A DNA stretch of 39,136 nt, from the NCBI GenBank assembly GCA_000998805.1, contig LCFC01000003.1, forward strand, positions 1-39,136, written 5' to 3'. The notes beneath the pieces were generated by a model. The model searched no databases and was not told the DNA's origin. It saw only the letters and a program-made list of their open reading frames with translations. Made by a program: the position numbers and the translations under genes. This stretch comes from Parcubacteria group bacterium GW2011_GWA2_43_11 (GTDB lineage Bacteria > Patescibacteriota > Minisyncoccia > Phycocordibacterales > UBA12088). This document shows positions 32,269-39,136 of this stretch, one piece after another (positions within the stretch are counted from its first letter, which is position 1; the number at the start of each line of letters is the position of its first letter).

Positions 32269-33567
32269 TTATTTCCACAAATTACTACTATCATCAGTTG
32301 CGGAAAGTTTCGGTGCTGTATTGGTAAACCAATCAATGTCTCGAGTGAGGTACATGACACCTGCGATAAGCAAAAAGATGAGGGCCGAACCAAAGAGAAG
32401 GGCGTAATCTTCAAGTTTAAGCACTACATACATAAAACCATAGAGCACACAGAGAAGTGCGGCAACATACCCCGCCCGTGCCCTTTCTTTAAGAATGTTC
32501 ATGCTGTATGTGGTGATGAGTATTATGGTCAGCACGGTTGCAAGTATGTAAGCGTACAAGAATCCAATATGCTCTGTGAGTGACAAGAGAAGGAGATAAA
32601 ACAATGCAAGAGACGCACCAACAAGTAAGTACTGTACGGGATGAAGACGAATCTTGGTTAATGTTTCAAAAAGAAAAAATGCTGTAAATGTGATGAGAAT
32701 AAAAAGTACCGCGTACTTAACGCTTCTGAAAACTTGTGTGTACATGCCTACCCCTTCATAAAGCCCTACCCCAAACTGTGAGTTCATAAGCATGTCTATG
32801 TTTACTCCCCCATCACTTTGCCAGTGTTGCGGATAACTCCTTCCAAAAGAAGACACATTCCACGTTGCCTCAAATCCTTCTTTAGTAACCAAACGTTCGG
32901 TAGGTAAATACGCACCCACAAACTCAGGACTATCCCATACGGAAGATGCTCGTACCACCGTCTCACTTCCTACAGGGACAAATAGAGCACGGTCACTTCC
33001 CTTTACCTCAAGTTCAAAAGAAAATGGATACTCTGTGGCGCTTTTCGACAATGGGACAAACGCATGGACGCCGAAACTTTCAAAAAAATCAACCATAGTC
33101 CCTGGGTAAAATGACGTATTGAGATTGTTCCAAGAAAGAGCCAGTTGTTTTTCAATACTTCGTGTATCTGACAATGAGACGACCAGTTTTGGTTGCACTG
33201 TTAGTAGGTTTTTGGGAATATCCGAGGCAGAGAATGATCCATGTACGGTGATTTTTTCTGTATACACCACAGAATCAAAAATACCTCTGCTTCGAATCTC
33301 AGGAACTAAAAAACTTTCGATTTCCAAATCTTTCGGAAGTACGTACGTAACCAAAGATTCTTTTTCTTTTTGCGGAGTCTCAAACACGAGCACTGGGCCA
33401 AGCATCGTTTGAGAACTCCCCCAACTCTGCGCTATCTCTTGCAGAACTTGTGTGTAACGATGTTCACGTTCCATTACCAAACCAAGCACAAGGTAGCTTG
33501 CAACAAGACAGATAATGGCAATAAAGCCAATGCCAAATAGTTTTTTTGAGACGCTGTGTGTATTCAT
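32269..33567 (-). CDS. creD: CreD-like inner membrane protein
   Basis: 432 residues from ATG 33567 (MNTHSVSKKLFGIG); the ORF-track start 153 bp upstream lacks signals. TM1 (LFGIGFIAIICLVASYLVLG), a large external domain (~240 residues with MLGPVLVFET and the WNVSSFGRSYPQHW block), and five C-terminal TM helices including HPVQYLLVGASLALFYLLLLSLTEHIGFLYAY, which is the CreD signature. In other bacteria CreD is linked to envelope stress and cell-wall antibiotic response; no creBC genes are seen here. It ends 3 bp from the DUF2238 pseudogene and is the donor of the 79-bp copy. Confidence 0.93.
   Translation of the reverse strand: MNTHSVSKKLFGIGFIAIICLVASYLVLGLVMEREHRYTQVLQEIAQSWGSSQTMLGPVLVFETPQKEKESLVTYVLPKDLEIESFLVPEIRSRGIFDSVVYTEKITVHGSFSASDIPKNLLTVQPKLVVSLSDTRSIEKQLALSWNNLNTSFYPGTMVDFFESFGVHAFVPLSKSATEYPFSFELEVKGSDRALFVPVGSETVVRASSVWDSPEFVGAYLPTERLVTKEGFEATWNVSSFGRSYPQHWQSDGGVNIDMLMNSQFGVGLYEGVGMYTQVFRSVKYAVLFILITFTAFFLFETLTKIRLHPVQYLLVGASLALFYLLLLSLTEHIGFLYAYILATVLTIILITTYSMNILKERARAGYVAALLCVLYGFMYVVLKLEDYALLFGSALIFLLIAGVMYLTRDIDWFTNTAPKLSATDDSSNLWK
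32834..32912 (-). repeat. 79-bp inverted duplicate, donor copy inside creD
   Basis: Encodes YLPTERLVTKEGFEATWNVS-type sequence in frame within an intact creD; judged the donor because this gene is complete. Confidence 0.95.
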
Positions 33568-33712
33568 AAAATTGTTATATAAGATGTGTATAGAATGTAA
33601 CCGTTGTTTCAGTGCAGAAGTTGCACTATGCACATCCCTAAAATACCACAAATTTCTCACCGTGGTATACAACGTGGCAATTAGAACACATTTCCCTATT
33701 CTATACGTACAG

Positions 33713-33739
33713 AAACGCACCGTATTACTCTACGGTGCG
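33713..33739 (-). terminator. Hairpin after the lysozyme-like gene
   Basis: Perfect 9-bp stem CGCACCGTA/TACGGTGCG followed on the minus strand by TTTCT. The rest of the 190-bp gap to creD shows no gene. Confidence 0.65.
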
Positions 33740-33758
33740 CTATATACAACACAAACCA

Positions 33759-34091
33759 TTAGTTGTTTAAGAGTCGAATCATTTTTTTGATTCGATGTAC
33801 GTACTCATTTTTTGTTGGTTTTCGAGAATATTGCTCGCCTTTGTTTGGGCCACTTGAAAAACCGACTGCAAGCGCATCGTAGTTACTTATTTCACACTCC
33901 TCAAGTAGATAGGTTAAGTACGCAACTCCGACCTTGATATTATTACCAGGGTTAAAAAGATTGTTACTAAACTTCTCATGAGGGTATGCCTCTCGAACTT
34001 GTTCAAGAGCAATTTGCCTTATCTGCATAAGACCTGCTGCTCTAGACTTTTCGTTGAAGGCTCGCGGTTTTCCACTTGATTCAACTTGCAT
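33759..34091 (-). CDS. Lytic transglycosylase/lysozyme-like domain, probably frame-disrupted
   Basis: 110 residues from ATG 34091. The SLT motif MQVESSGKPRAFNEKSRAAGLMQI contains the catalytic Glu (ESSG) and the GLMQI strand; later FNPGNNIKVGVAYLTYLLEE and ALAVGFSSGP match the family (AxAAYNxG). It would cut peptidoglycan glycan chains. The protein starts right at the catalytic motif, without the helix that normally precedes it and without a signal peptide. A signal peptide is encoded just upstream in another frame (34081-34155), so this looks like the 3' part of a damaged gene. Translation from 34091 would give a cytoplasmic, probably inactive product. Confidence 0.8.
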   Translation of the reverse strand: MQVESSGKPRAFNEKSRAAGLMQIRQIALEQVREAYPHEKFSNNLFNPGNNIKVGVAYLTYLLEECEISNYDALAVGFSSGPNKGEQYSRKPTKNEYVHRIKKMIRLLNN

Positions 34092-34155
34092 TACCTGTCG
34101 TGTATGAGAAACAAATAAAAATGAGACTTACTAAAAGAACAATTAGAATTTTCAC
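34081..34155 (-). pseudogene. Out-of-frame signal peptide fragment of the lysozyme-like gene
   Basis: GTG 34155, preceded by AGAGGA, reads (M)KILIVLLVSLIFICFSYTTG then stops 10 bases into the SLT frame. It is one base out of frame with the SLT domain. Skipping one base would join the signal peptide directly to MQVESSG, still lacking the first helix of the domain. Confidence 0.6.
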
Positions 34156-34277
34156 TGTACCATCCTCTGTTAAGTTTAAACTTCAGTAGTATGTGACCTG
34201 TCTAACTCCTCATGTAGTATATCAAACGAAAACGAGTATGCAAATTTTAAGGCTCAAAATATACATAATTTAGAAAA

Positions 34278-34781
34278 TCATTTTTTAGAATTAAGAAGTC
34301 GATTCTGTCCGTTAGGACCAAAGAACTCTCGTTTGGATTTTTTATACTCCTCTAGGGACTTGCCTTCAAACTGACTTTTGAGGGTATTGTATTTTTCAAG
34401 CATATCTTTATCTTTCTTCAATAAATCTCGAGTTTTATAAAACTCATCAAATCTCGTATCGATGATCGTAACCATGATACTCATTGGCATATCAGGGTGA
34501 TCTTTTTTGTGAAAAAGTGCAAATTCGCTCGTCCAGAGATATGGATGGTTCTCATAGTATATGCTCTTTATTTTCTCACATGTAGATTGAAAATCTTGTG
34601 CGGTAACACGTATTTGAATATCCAAATCACCCAAGGTAAGCGAACCTGGGATGGACGTTGCACCAACATGCTCAACGAGAGCATTCGGACATAAGGTCAG
34701 AATATGATCTTTTTCTTCTTTGAAAAGCCGATAAGCGGTCGGTAACAACTCTTCTGTTTTGTAGAAATGTATTGGTGACAT
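34278..34781 (-). CDS. GrpB/UPF0157 family protein (nucleotidyltransferase fold)
   Basis: 167 residues, normal for the family. The signature VEHVGATSIPGSLTLGDLDIQIRV corresponds to the family's HVGSTSVPGLxAKPIIDI and carries the acidic metal-site residues (DLDI). Later PMSIMVTIID and the C-terminal YNTLKSQFEGKSLEEYKKSKREFF match the helical tail. GrpB proteins have the minimal nucleotidyltransferase fold; the reaction is unknown in most members, with some linked to dephospho-CoA kinase fusions. Single gene. Confidence 0.88.
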   Translation of the reverse strand: MSPIHFYKTEELLPTAYRLFKEEKDHILTLCPNALVEHVGATSIPGSLTLGDLDIQIRVTAQDFQSTCEKIKSIYYENHPYLWTSEFALFHKKDHPDMPMSIMVTIIDTRFDEFYKTRDLLKKDKDMLEKYNTLKSQFEGKSLEEYKKSKREFFGPNGQNRLLNSKK

Positions 34782-34841
34782 TATGAAATAGTACTCTACC
34801 TTGTGAGTAAGTATAAGTTTATACCATCTTTAAGTCGTTTT

Positions 34842-34871
34842 ACTTTCTACTTTATAAACATTCAACTTTTA
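34842..34871 (-). repeat. Stop-codon-proximal AT-rich repeat, copy 2
   Basis: After the rlmN TAA the minus strand reads AAGTTGAATGTTTATAAAG, close to the sequence after the AlkD-like stop (7166-7193). Confidence 0.6.
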
Positions 34872-35870
34872 ACTAGACGATTTCGTCGCCAACTGCCCAC
34901 ACGCACCCTCAATATCTCTACCGAAACGATAGCGTATAGACACTTCTACTTTTGCTTTTTCTAAAAGTGATTTGAAATGATTGATTTGCTTTTCACTTGT
35001 AGCGGTATACTTTCCTGTTGGATTATACGAGATAAGATTTACCATACACAGTTTACCTTTGATAATTTTTCCAAGTTCTCGTGCATGTTCATCTGCATCA
35101 TTCACCCCTTCGACAAGCAAGTATTCAAACATAACTTTTCGGTTTGTCACTTGTATGTACTCGTCGATTGTTTCCATAAGCTTCTCGATGGTATAGGTAC
35201 GTGCCACTGGCATAAGTTTCTCTCGCACCTCATCATTACTCCCATGGAGTGAGATGGCGAGATTGACCGGTATATCTTCTTTTGTAAGTCTTTGAATTCC
35301 TTCGAGGATACCGCAGGTAGAAATAGAAATATGTCGAGCGCCAATACCAAACATTTCCGGGTCATGGAGCATACGCACTGCCTCTATCACCGCTTCATAG
35401 TTTAGGAATGGCTCACCCATTCCCATGAAGACGACACTCCCGACTCGTGCCTTTTCTCTTTTTAAAAGTCGTGCAAAGAAAAGCACCTGAAGTACTATTT
35501 CGTCTGCCGTGAGCTTGCGTACCATACCCATGGTGGCAGTCGCACAGAAGGTGCATCCCATCGGGCACCCGACGAGTGAGGATACGCACACAGTATTGCG
35601 CCCACTTTCATGGCGCATGAGCACGCTCTCTATCTGCTTACTATCTTTAAGTGTAATGAGTGCTTTTACGGTCGCGTCATCTTTTGAAACTAGGGTCTTT
35701 GCAGTAACACCTAAGGGAAACTCTACACTGAGTTTTTCTCGGAGTGCTTTCGGTAGTACCGTCACTTCATCCCATGTTTCAATGAAATCCACAAACAATG
35801 CCTTTTTCACCTGTCGCATACGGTACGCCGGCTCATGCGCGAGTTCTTTTTGTATACTTATCCAATCCAT
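34869..35870 (-). CDS. rlmN: 23S rRNA/tRNA adenine-C2 methyltransferase RlmN
   Basis: 333 residues from ATG 35870 (MDWISIQKEL); the ORF-track start at 35930 is a TTG that would overlap the SRPBCC gene. Radical SAM enzyme: the [4Fe-4S] motif is CPMGCTFCATATMG (Cx3CxxC), with MGMGEPFLNYEAV and SLHGSNDEVREKLMP, and the C-terminal GACGQLA carries the second catalytic Cys. It methylates C2 of A2503 in 23S rRNA and A37 of some tRNAs. The N-terminal accessory domain (AYRMRQVKKALFVD) is complete. Starts 46 bp after the SRPBCC stop on the same strand. Confidence 0.96.
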   Translation of the reverse strand: MDWISIQKELAHEPAYRMRQVKKALFVDFIETWDEVTVLPKALREKLSVEFPLGVTAKTLVSKDDATVKALITLKDSKQIESVLMRHESGRNTVCVSSLVGCPMGCTFCATATMGMVRKLTADEIVLQVLFFARLLKREKARVGSVVFMGMGEPFLNYEAVIEAVRMLHDPEMFGIGARHISISTCGILEGIQRLTKEDIPVNLAISLHGSNDEVREKLMPVARTYTIEKLMETIDEYIQVTNRKVMFEYLLVEGVNDADEHARELGKIIKGKLCMVNLISYNPTGKYTATSEKQINHFKSLLEKAKVEVSIRYRFGRDIEGACGQLATKSSS

Positions 35871-35916
35871 TGCAAAGGATAGTAGCACAGAGATGGGATT
35901 ACGACACGCCTTATAC

Positions 35917-36387
35917 CTAGCTACGCTCAACTAATTTCTTTAATGCTTCCAGAGCTTTAGGCCACATGTCTTCAAAGGTATTTTTATACTCATCTGCAAC
36001 ATCCACATCAACTGTAAGCTGTGTACCTCCATCTTTTTCAGTGAATGAATAGTTCTCAAAAGCTTGAGTCCACTTTTCGGCCTTCTCACTTGTTGTATCT
36101 TCGACACCGTTTTCCATAATTCCTAGGTGTTTGATAGAGATGTATTCGTAAGGACGATTTTTTGCAATACGACTTACCATACCACCTTCTCTACCATCTT
36201 CATCAGTGTCCAGAAAAAGTATTTTGGATCCTTCACTCCAATCACCTTCAAAACGCGAGATTGCTTCAATACGTGAGGTTGGATTAAACACTTTTGTCCA
36301 CTTCGGGTAGCTGTCTTTACCAAGCATGGTATTCCAAACCTTTTCTCGTGGCGCATGTATAAAGATTGATGCATGTAATTTTTTCAT
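35917..36387 (-). CDS. SRPBCC/AHSA1-like domain protein
   Basis: 156 residues. START-like fold: HASIFIHAPREKVWNTMLGKDSYPKW at the start, then beta strands GSKILFLDT, GGMVSRIAKNRPYEYISIKHLG, YSFTEKDGGTQLTVDVDV, and a C-terminal helix DMWPKALEALKKLVE. These proteins hold a hydrophobic ligand pocket or bind Hsp90-like partners; no ligand can be named. It is 46 bp upstream of rlmN on the same strand, probably one transcript. Confidence 0.88.
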   Translation of the reverse strand: MKKLHASIFIHAPREKVWNTMLGKDSYPKWTKVFNPTSRIEAISRFEGDWSEGSKILFLDTDEDGREGGMVSRIAKNRPYEYISIKHLGIMENGVEDTTSEKAEKWTQAFENYSFTEKDGGTQLTVDVDVADEYKNTFEDMWPKALEALKKLVERS

Positions 36388-36448
36388 GGTTGTGTGTAGT
36401 ATCTAATAAAGACGGTTTACCCTATTCTTTCTCCAGTATTCCTCAATG

Positions 36449-36476
36449 CATTAATCCCGCCGTAGCGGGATTAATG
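36449..36476. terminator. Perfect 12-bp hairpin between DUF2795 and SRPBCC genes
   Basis: CATTAATCCCGC-CGTA-GCGGGATTAATG. No T run; could be a terminator for the DUF2795 gene or a repeat of the hairpin class seen elsewhere. Confidence 0.5.
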
Positions 36477-36526
36477 ACGTACGGACATTTCTGAAGTTCA
36501 GATATGTAAGTAAGTACAGTGTGTTA

Positions 36527-36721
36527 TTATTTCATCCGTTTCTGCGCTTCTTCTTCTACTTCTGTCAGGCTATCATATTCCCTGTCAGGGATACCATGGA
36601 GAAGTGACATTATTTCTTGTGGGGCTTTGTGGTTTTTTGCAACCTTAAGAATATCCTGTTTAGTAGCAGGATAGTCAATATCCCCAAGGTACTTAGGTAA
36701 CTCAACAGTGCTTGTGTTCAT
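36527..36721 (-). CDS. DUF2795 small protein
   Basis: 64 residues. The family pattern is plain: QKYLxGIDYPATKQDILKVAKNHKAPQEIMSLLHGIPDREYDSLTEV. DUF2795 proteins are small helical proteins of unknown function, often near stress genes. Single gene between hairpins. Confidence 0.88.
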   Translation of the reverse strand: MNTSTVELPKYLGDIDYPATKQDILKVAKNHKAPQEIMSLLHGIPDREYDSLTEVEEEAQKRMK

Positions 36722-36820
36722 AGGATTATAATTAGCTTATAAAACTATTACAGTCGTAACCTGTCTTCGTACTATTCTACTTACAATAATACTGATGGAG
36801 TGTGAAATTTGAGTGAAGCG

Positions 36821-36862
36821 AAAAATACTAGTACCAGCTACATAACTGACACTAGTATTTTT
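36821..36862 (-). terminator. AT-rich terminator after the slipin gene
   Basis: AAAAATACTAGT/ACTAGTATTTTT stem with 18-base loop, 12 bp past the slipin stop; T run on the minus strand is part of the stem. Confidence 0.75.
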
Positions 36863-36874
36863 AAGGGGTAAAAG

Positions 36875-37621
36875 TTAGTCTTTTTTGTTATAACCGACAA
36901 ATGCTTTCATAACTTCAAGAGGAAGACCGAAAACAATAGTGTTTGATTGATCTGACGAGATGTCATTCATTGCTTGCAGTGTTCTTAGATGAAGTGCACC
37001 GTCTGCTGCGGAAAGAATCTTAGCTGCTTGTGCCATATTGGTAGCTGCAGCAAGTTCTCCTTCAGAAGTAATGATGACTGCTCGCTTTTCTCGCTCTGCC
37101 TCTGCTTGCTTGGCAATCGTACGCTCCATGTTTTCTGGAAGTTTGATGTCTTTGAGTTCTACGTTGTTTACCTTCAGACCCCAAGCATCCGTTTCTTTAT
37201 CGACAATCTCACGTATACGATCGGCTATTTTTTCTCGGCCTGCAAGGAGCTCGTCAAGTGTCACCTCTCCCACAATGTTCCGCATCGTTGTCTGTGCGTA
37301 TTGTGATACAGCATAGTAGAAATTTTCAACTTCAATAATCGCCTTCTCAGCGGATGACACCTTGTAGTAAATAACAGCGTTAACTGCTACGGATACGTTG
37401 TCGCGAGTAATCGCATTTTGGTCAGGTACATCAACAGCCTTCACGCGCATATCCACTTTCTGATACGACTGAAAGATAGGGATGACTATTCTCCAACCCG
37501 GCTCCATAATTCCACTAAATTTACCAATCGTAAATTTAACACCTCTCTCGTATTGGTTAATTTGACGTATACTCGCCAAGAGGACAAGTACGACTATGAG
37601 AATAATTATATATATTGGCAT
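36875..37621 (-). CDS. SPFH/band-7 slipin (stomatin-like)
   Basis: 248 residues. N-terminal membrane hairpin (IYIIILIVVLVLLASI), then the SPFH domain: QINQYERGVKFTIGKFSGIMEPGWRIVIPIFQ, VDVPDQNAITRDNVSVAVNAVIYYKV, and the coiled IAKQAEAEREKRAVIITSEGE segment. These motifs are typical of bacterial slipin. Slipins form ring scaffolds in the inner membrane and often pair with an NfeD protein; no nfeD is visible nearby. Likely role in membrane quality control. Confidence 0.95.
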   Translation of the reverse strand: MPIYIIILIVVLVLLASIRQINQYERGVKFTIGKFSGIMEPGWRIVIPIFQSYQKVDMRVKAVDVPDQNAITRDNVSVAVNAVIYYKVSSAEKAIIEVENFYYAVSQYAQTTMRNIVGEVTLDELLAGREKIADRIREIVDKETDAWGLKVNNVELKDIKLPENMERTIAKQAEAEREKRAVIITSEGELAAATNMAQAAKILSAADGALHLRTLQAMNDISSDQSNTIVFGLPLEVMKAFVGYNKKD

Positions 37622-37689
37622 ATAATATTTTTTATTTTATAGAGACAGTATACGGTATTTCGTACTCATTTACACCTACGAGACCTACA

Positions 37690-37717
37690 CAAAATGGGCA
37701 CCTAGGTACCCATTTTG
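37690..37717 (-). terminator. Hairpin after the secreted helical protein gene
   Basis: CAAAATGGG/CCCATTTTG stem with inner ACCTAGGT palindrome, 20 bp past the gene end; the closing TTTTG gives a short T run. Confidence 0.7.
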
Positions 37718-37737
37718 AAACGGAATATTATTTTCTC

Positions 37738-38364
37738 TTAGAGTGCTATTGTTCCTGTGGTATCAGAAGATAGCTTTTCTTCCATAGGTACGATTACCTT
37801 ACATTCATTCTTAGCCTTTGTTTTGAAGGTTGTCCAAGCAGTCTTTCGATTAGTCTTAAGTTTTGTAAACATTGCCTTGTGAGCATCACGCCATGTCTTC
37901 ATAGTAGTCTTTATTTCTTCTACACGAGCAGTCACGTCAGTCTTGCCCCATGCGGCTACTAACGCTGCATGGCGAGCCTTAAGTGCATCTGCCATGGAGG
38001 TGTTAAAAGTTGCCCATGCGTTTTGGATTGACACTTCTCGCGCATCAACAAGCTTCACAATACATGATGCGTCTACAGTTTTCAGTGCAGTACCAAGAGC
38101 ACGTGTACCTTTGGCCTCAGGTGTCGTTGTTGATTTGGTGCCTGATGCATTCCTGGCAGCTATCTTCGCTCTCATTTTCGCAAGAATATTTTCAAAAGAT
38201 TCGGTTCTTACTGTCGCTTGGTTCGTTGTGACACTTGTAGTCTCTGCGTCTGTAGTGACGGTTGCGACATCTGTGACGACAGTTGTATCAGCAGATACAG
38301 GCATTGCTATAGCGAGCGCGAAAAGCATTCCTAAAGCAACTGGTAGTGTGGATTTTTTTATCAT
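37738..38364 (-). CDS. Secreted Ala/Thr-rich helical protein
   Basis: 208 residues. Cleavable signal peptide (MIKKSTLPVALGMLFALAIAMPVSA), a Thr/Val-rich linker, then helical segments rich in Ala, Lys and Trp: AWATFNTSMADALKARHAALVAAWGK, TWRDAHKAMFTKLKTNRKTAWTTFKTKAKNEC. Two Cys (ASCIVK and NECKVI) bracket the helical part and could close it by a disulfide. Similar proteins recur in CPR genomes; no function is known. A terminator follows. Confidence 0.82.
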   Translation of the reverse strand: MIKKSTLPVALGMLFALAIAMPVSADTTVVTDVATVTTDAETTSVTTNQATVRTESFENILAKMRAKIAARNASGTKSTTTPEAKGTRALGTALKTVDASCIVKLVDAREVSIQNAWATFNTSMADALKARHAALVAAWGKTDVTARVEEIKTTMKTWRDAHKAMFTKLKTNRKTAWTTFKTKAKNECKVIVPMEEKLSSDTTGTIAL

Positions 38365-38461
38365 GAAATTATTTATTTTTTAATGCTACTAAAATGCGAC
38401 ATATATCGTCGACCAGTACAGGATACCAAAGGAATCCCACTTGGCACAATAGTTTGAAAAT

Positions 38462-38487
38462 AAAAAAAGGGAGTGGCTAAGACTCCC
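38462..38487 (-). terminator. Intrinsic terminator of the candidate RNA
   Basis: Minus strand: GGGAGTCTTAGCCACTCCC followed by TTTTTTTATTTT. A textbook terminator about 100 bases away from the next gene's start and not at the end of any ORF, so it ends a non-coding transcript or a long 3' UTR. Confidence 0.9.
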
Positions 38488-38710
38488 TCGATTTGATACC
38501 CAGAACCTCTGACGTGACATTTCTGTCACCCCGTCCATGGTTTACTGGAAAGCCATGTCCATTTTACAAACTCAGCAAACATTTAGAGACCTTAGCTGTT
38601 GGTCTGATTCACCCTACGACTCGAGTTAACGTTTCGCACCTTCAGTGAACTTTTACATTTCCTTCGGAAATTTTAGAACATGGCTCCGTACAAGTTACCA
38701 AACAATAATT
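38462..38710 (-). ncRNA. Candidate structured non-coding RNA
   Basis: The 396-bp gap between the HAD gene and the secreted protein gene has no ORF but dense pairing on the minus strand. AGCCATGTTC (38676-38685) pairs with GGACATGGCT (38551-38560) as a long-range closing stem. Inside are hairpins ATTTCC-GAA-GGAAAT, TTCAC..GTGAA and AGACC..GGTCT, whose loop CAGC can pair with a downstream GCTG as a pseudoknot. After the closing stem comes GAC..GTGACA-GAAA-TGTCAC-GTC and then the terminator. I compared it by eye with tmRNA, RNase P, SRP and 6S consensus pieces and found no match. Alternative: a structured 3' UTR of the HAD gene. Confidence 0.6.
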
Positions 38711-38760
38711 ACCAACGCAAGTAATGAATTCCATATTAGAAAAGAAAGAGTAATTCTCTC

Positions 38761-39136
38761 CTACTCTTGCCAGTAAGGTTTGAAGTTCACTATTTCCTCC
38801 ACAAGTACTTCTGCTTTTTGCCCAGTAAAACGGAGCGACCGATCATCAACATACACAAAGGCTATAGGCTTCCCTGGGTTATCTCCAAACTTATCCGGCC
38901 GATGATTAATATGGTCATACGGAATATCATATTTTTCACAATATTTTTTCAAAAACTCATCCCCTCTCGTCGAGTGTATGAGGATAGTAAAACCTTTCTC
39001 TTTGAGAATCTTTATCGCTTTTACTGTTTCAGAAATAGGTTCTTCTGCATACTCTTTCCCTACAAAACCAGAGTATGTTGCTATGACCGCATCAAAATCA
39101 AACGCGACTGTCTTTCTTTTTGGTTTTGGTGTTTCT
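38761..39136 (-). CDS. HAD-like hydrolase (5' end beyond window)
   Basis: The frame is open from TAG 38761 to the right edge, 124 residues; the 63-residue ORF-track entry is only its 3' part. Visible motifs: TVAFDFDAVIATYSGFVGKEY (motif I DxD with the nucleophile Asp; Ala replaces the usual Gly), FTILIHSTRGDEF (motif II S/T) and AFVYVDDRSLRFTG (motif IV DD). This matches small HAD phosphatases of the BT0820/phage-linked kind (FDFDGVI..STR..YIDDRA..F). Substrate unknown. The start is not in the window. Confidence 0.85.
   Translation of the reverse strand, partial: ETPKPKRKTVAFDFDAVIATYSGFVGKEYAEEPISETVKAIKILKEKGFTILIHSTRGDEFLKKYCEKYDIPYDHINHRPDKFGDNPGKPIAFVYVDDRSLRFTGQKAEVLVEEIVNFKPYWQE

Noticed and set aside
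38462-38710. tmRNA, RNase P RNA, SRP RNA or 6S RNA in the 38.5-kb gap
   Set aside because: No tRNA-like ends or tag frame, no GAGGAAAGUC/ACAGAA pair, no SRP GGAAGCAG domain and no long 6S-like rod were found. Kept only as an unassigned candidate.

Overview
The window looks like a chromosomal segment of a Candidate Phyla Radiation (Patescibacteria) bacterium, most likely Parcubacteria-like. The hints are a type IV pilin with the GFTLIEILLVIALIAIL leader style common there, a short secreted leucine-rich-repeat protein, DUF5671 and CHASE4-HAMP membrane proteins without kinase domains, many small single-TM secreted proteins, few clear Shine-Dalgarno sites, and abundant intergenic hairpin repeats. 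TGA ends several recognisable genes, so the standard bacterial code applies. I see no rRNA, tRNA, CRISPR array or transposase. Taxonomy is inferred from gene style only.

Layout, left to right. 1-4863: two minus-strand surface genes, a TM-anchored beta-propeller protein followed by a giant repeat protein that runs off the left edge and has a six-module, 594-codon higher-order repeat. 5077-7031: an ECF sigma factor, a membrane protein (possible anti-sigma) and a secreted helical-repeat protein. 7191-9677: AlkD-like DNA glycosylase, MscL, a GIY-YIG nuclease inside an inverted-repeat element, and a ZIP-family transporter. 9840-11834: LRR protein and S41 C-terminal processing protease. 12310-15584: zwf, gnd (short form) and pgl, the complete oxidative pentose phosphate branch. 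15526-19361: ATP-grasp ligase, small anchored protein, RlmB and a DUF5671 protein. 19476-23824: PIN-PhoH ATPase, a GGDEF protein with a TTG start, and an ABC-F ATPase. 23871-27639: a redox operon (FNR-like reductase, ApbE flavin transferase, ferric-reductase-like cytochrome) next to a secreted Ig-like protein. 27789-31675: small 4-TM protein, NUDIX hydrolase, pilin, zinc ribbon, a 20-residue Lys-rich protein, CHASE4-HAMP receptor. 31733-34155: a DUF2238 pseudogene carrying an inverted 79-bp copy of creD, creD itself, and a frame-broken lysozyme-like gene. 34278-39136: GrpB, RlmN, SRPBCC, DUF2795, slipin, a secreted helical protein, a candidate structured RNA with its own terminator, and a partial HAD hydrolase.

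The most striking feature is a set of mobile elements placed at gene borders. Family 1 has termini CCCGTTAGAGAC/GTCTCTAACGGG. One copy contains the GIY-YIG gene; others are miniature versions with a variable hairpin. Insertions abut the start codons of mscL, the ATP-grasp gene and rlmB; at rlmB two tandem copies are bounded by three copies of TTCAT (ATGAA on the gene strand), so the duplicated target is the start codon itself and the gene survives. One miniature copy still carries the first codons of a GIY-YIG gene, which ties the two forms together. Family 2 has ends like TAGGACCTACGCAAACG; one copy has a clear 5-bp TATCG duplication. A further class of long nested palindromes lies between genes and has extended at least two reading frames.

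Functionally the segment mixes envelope and surface proteins, stress response (ECF sigma, MscL, NUDIX, AlkD, slipin, CreD), rRNA modification (RlmB, RlmN), NADPH supply (zwf-gnd-pgl) and an extracytoplasmic electron-transfer module that could use reduced nicotinamide.
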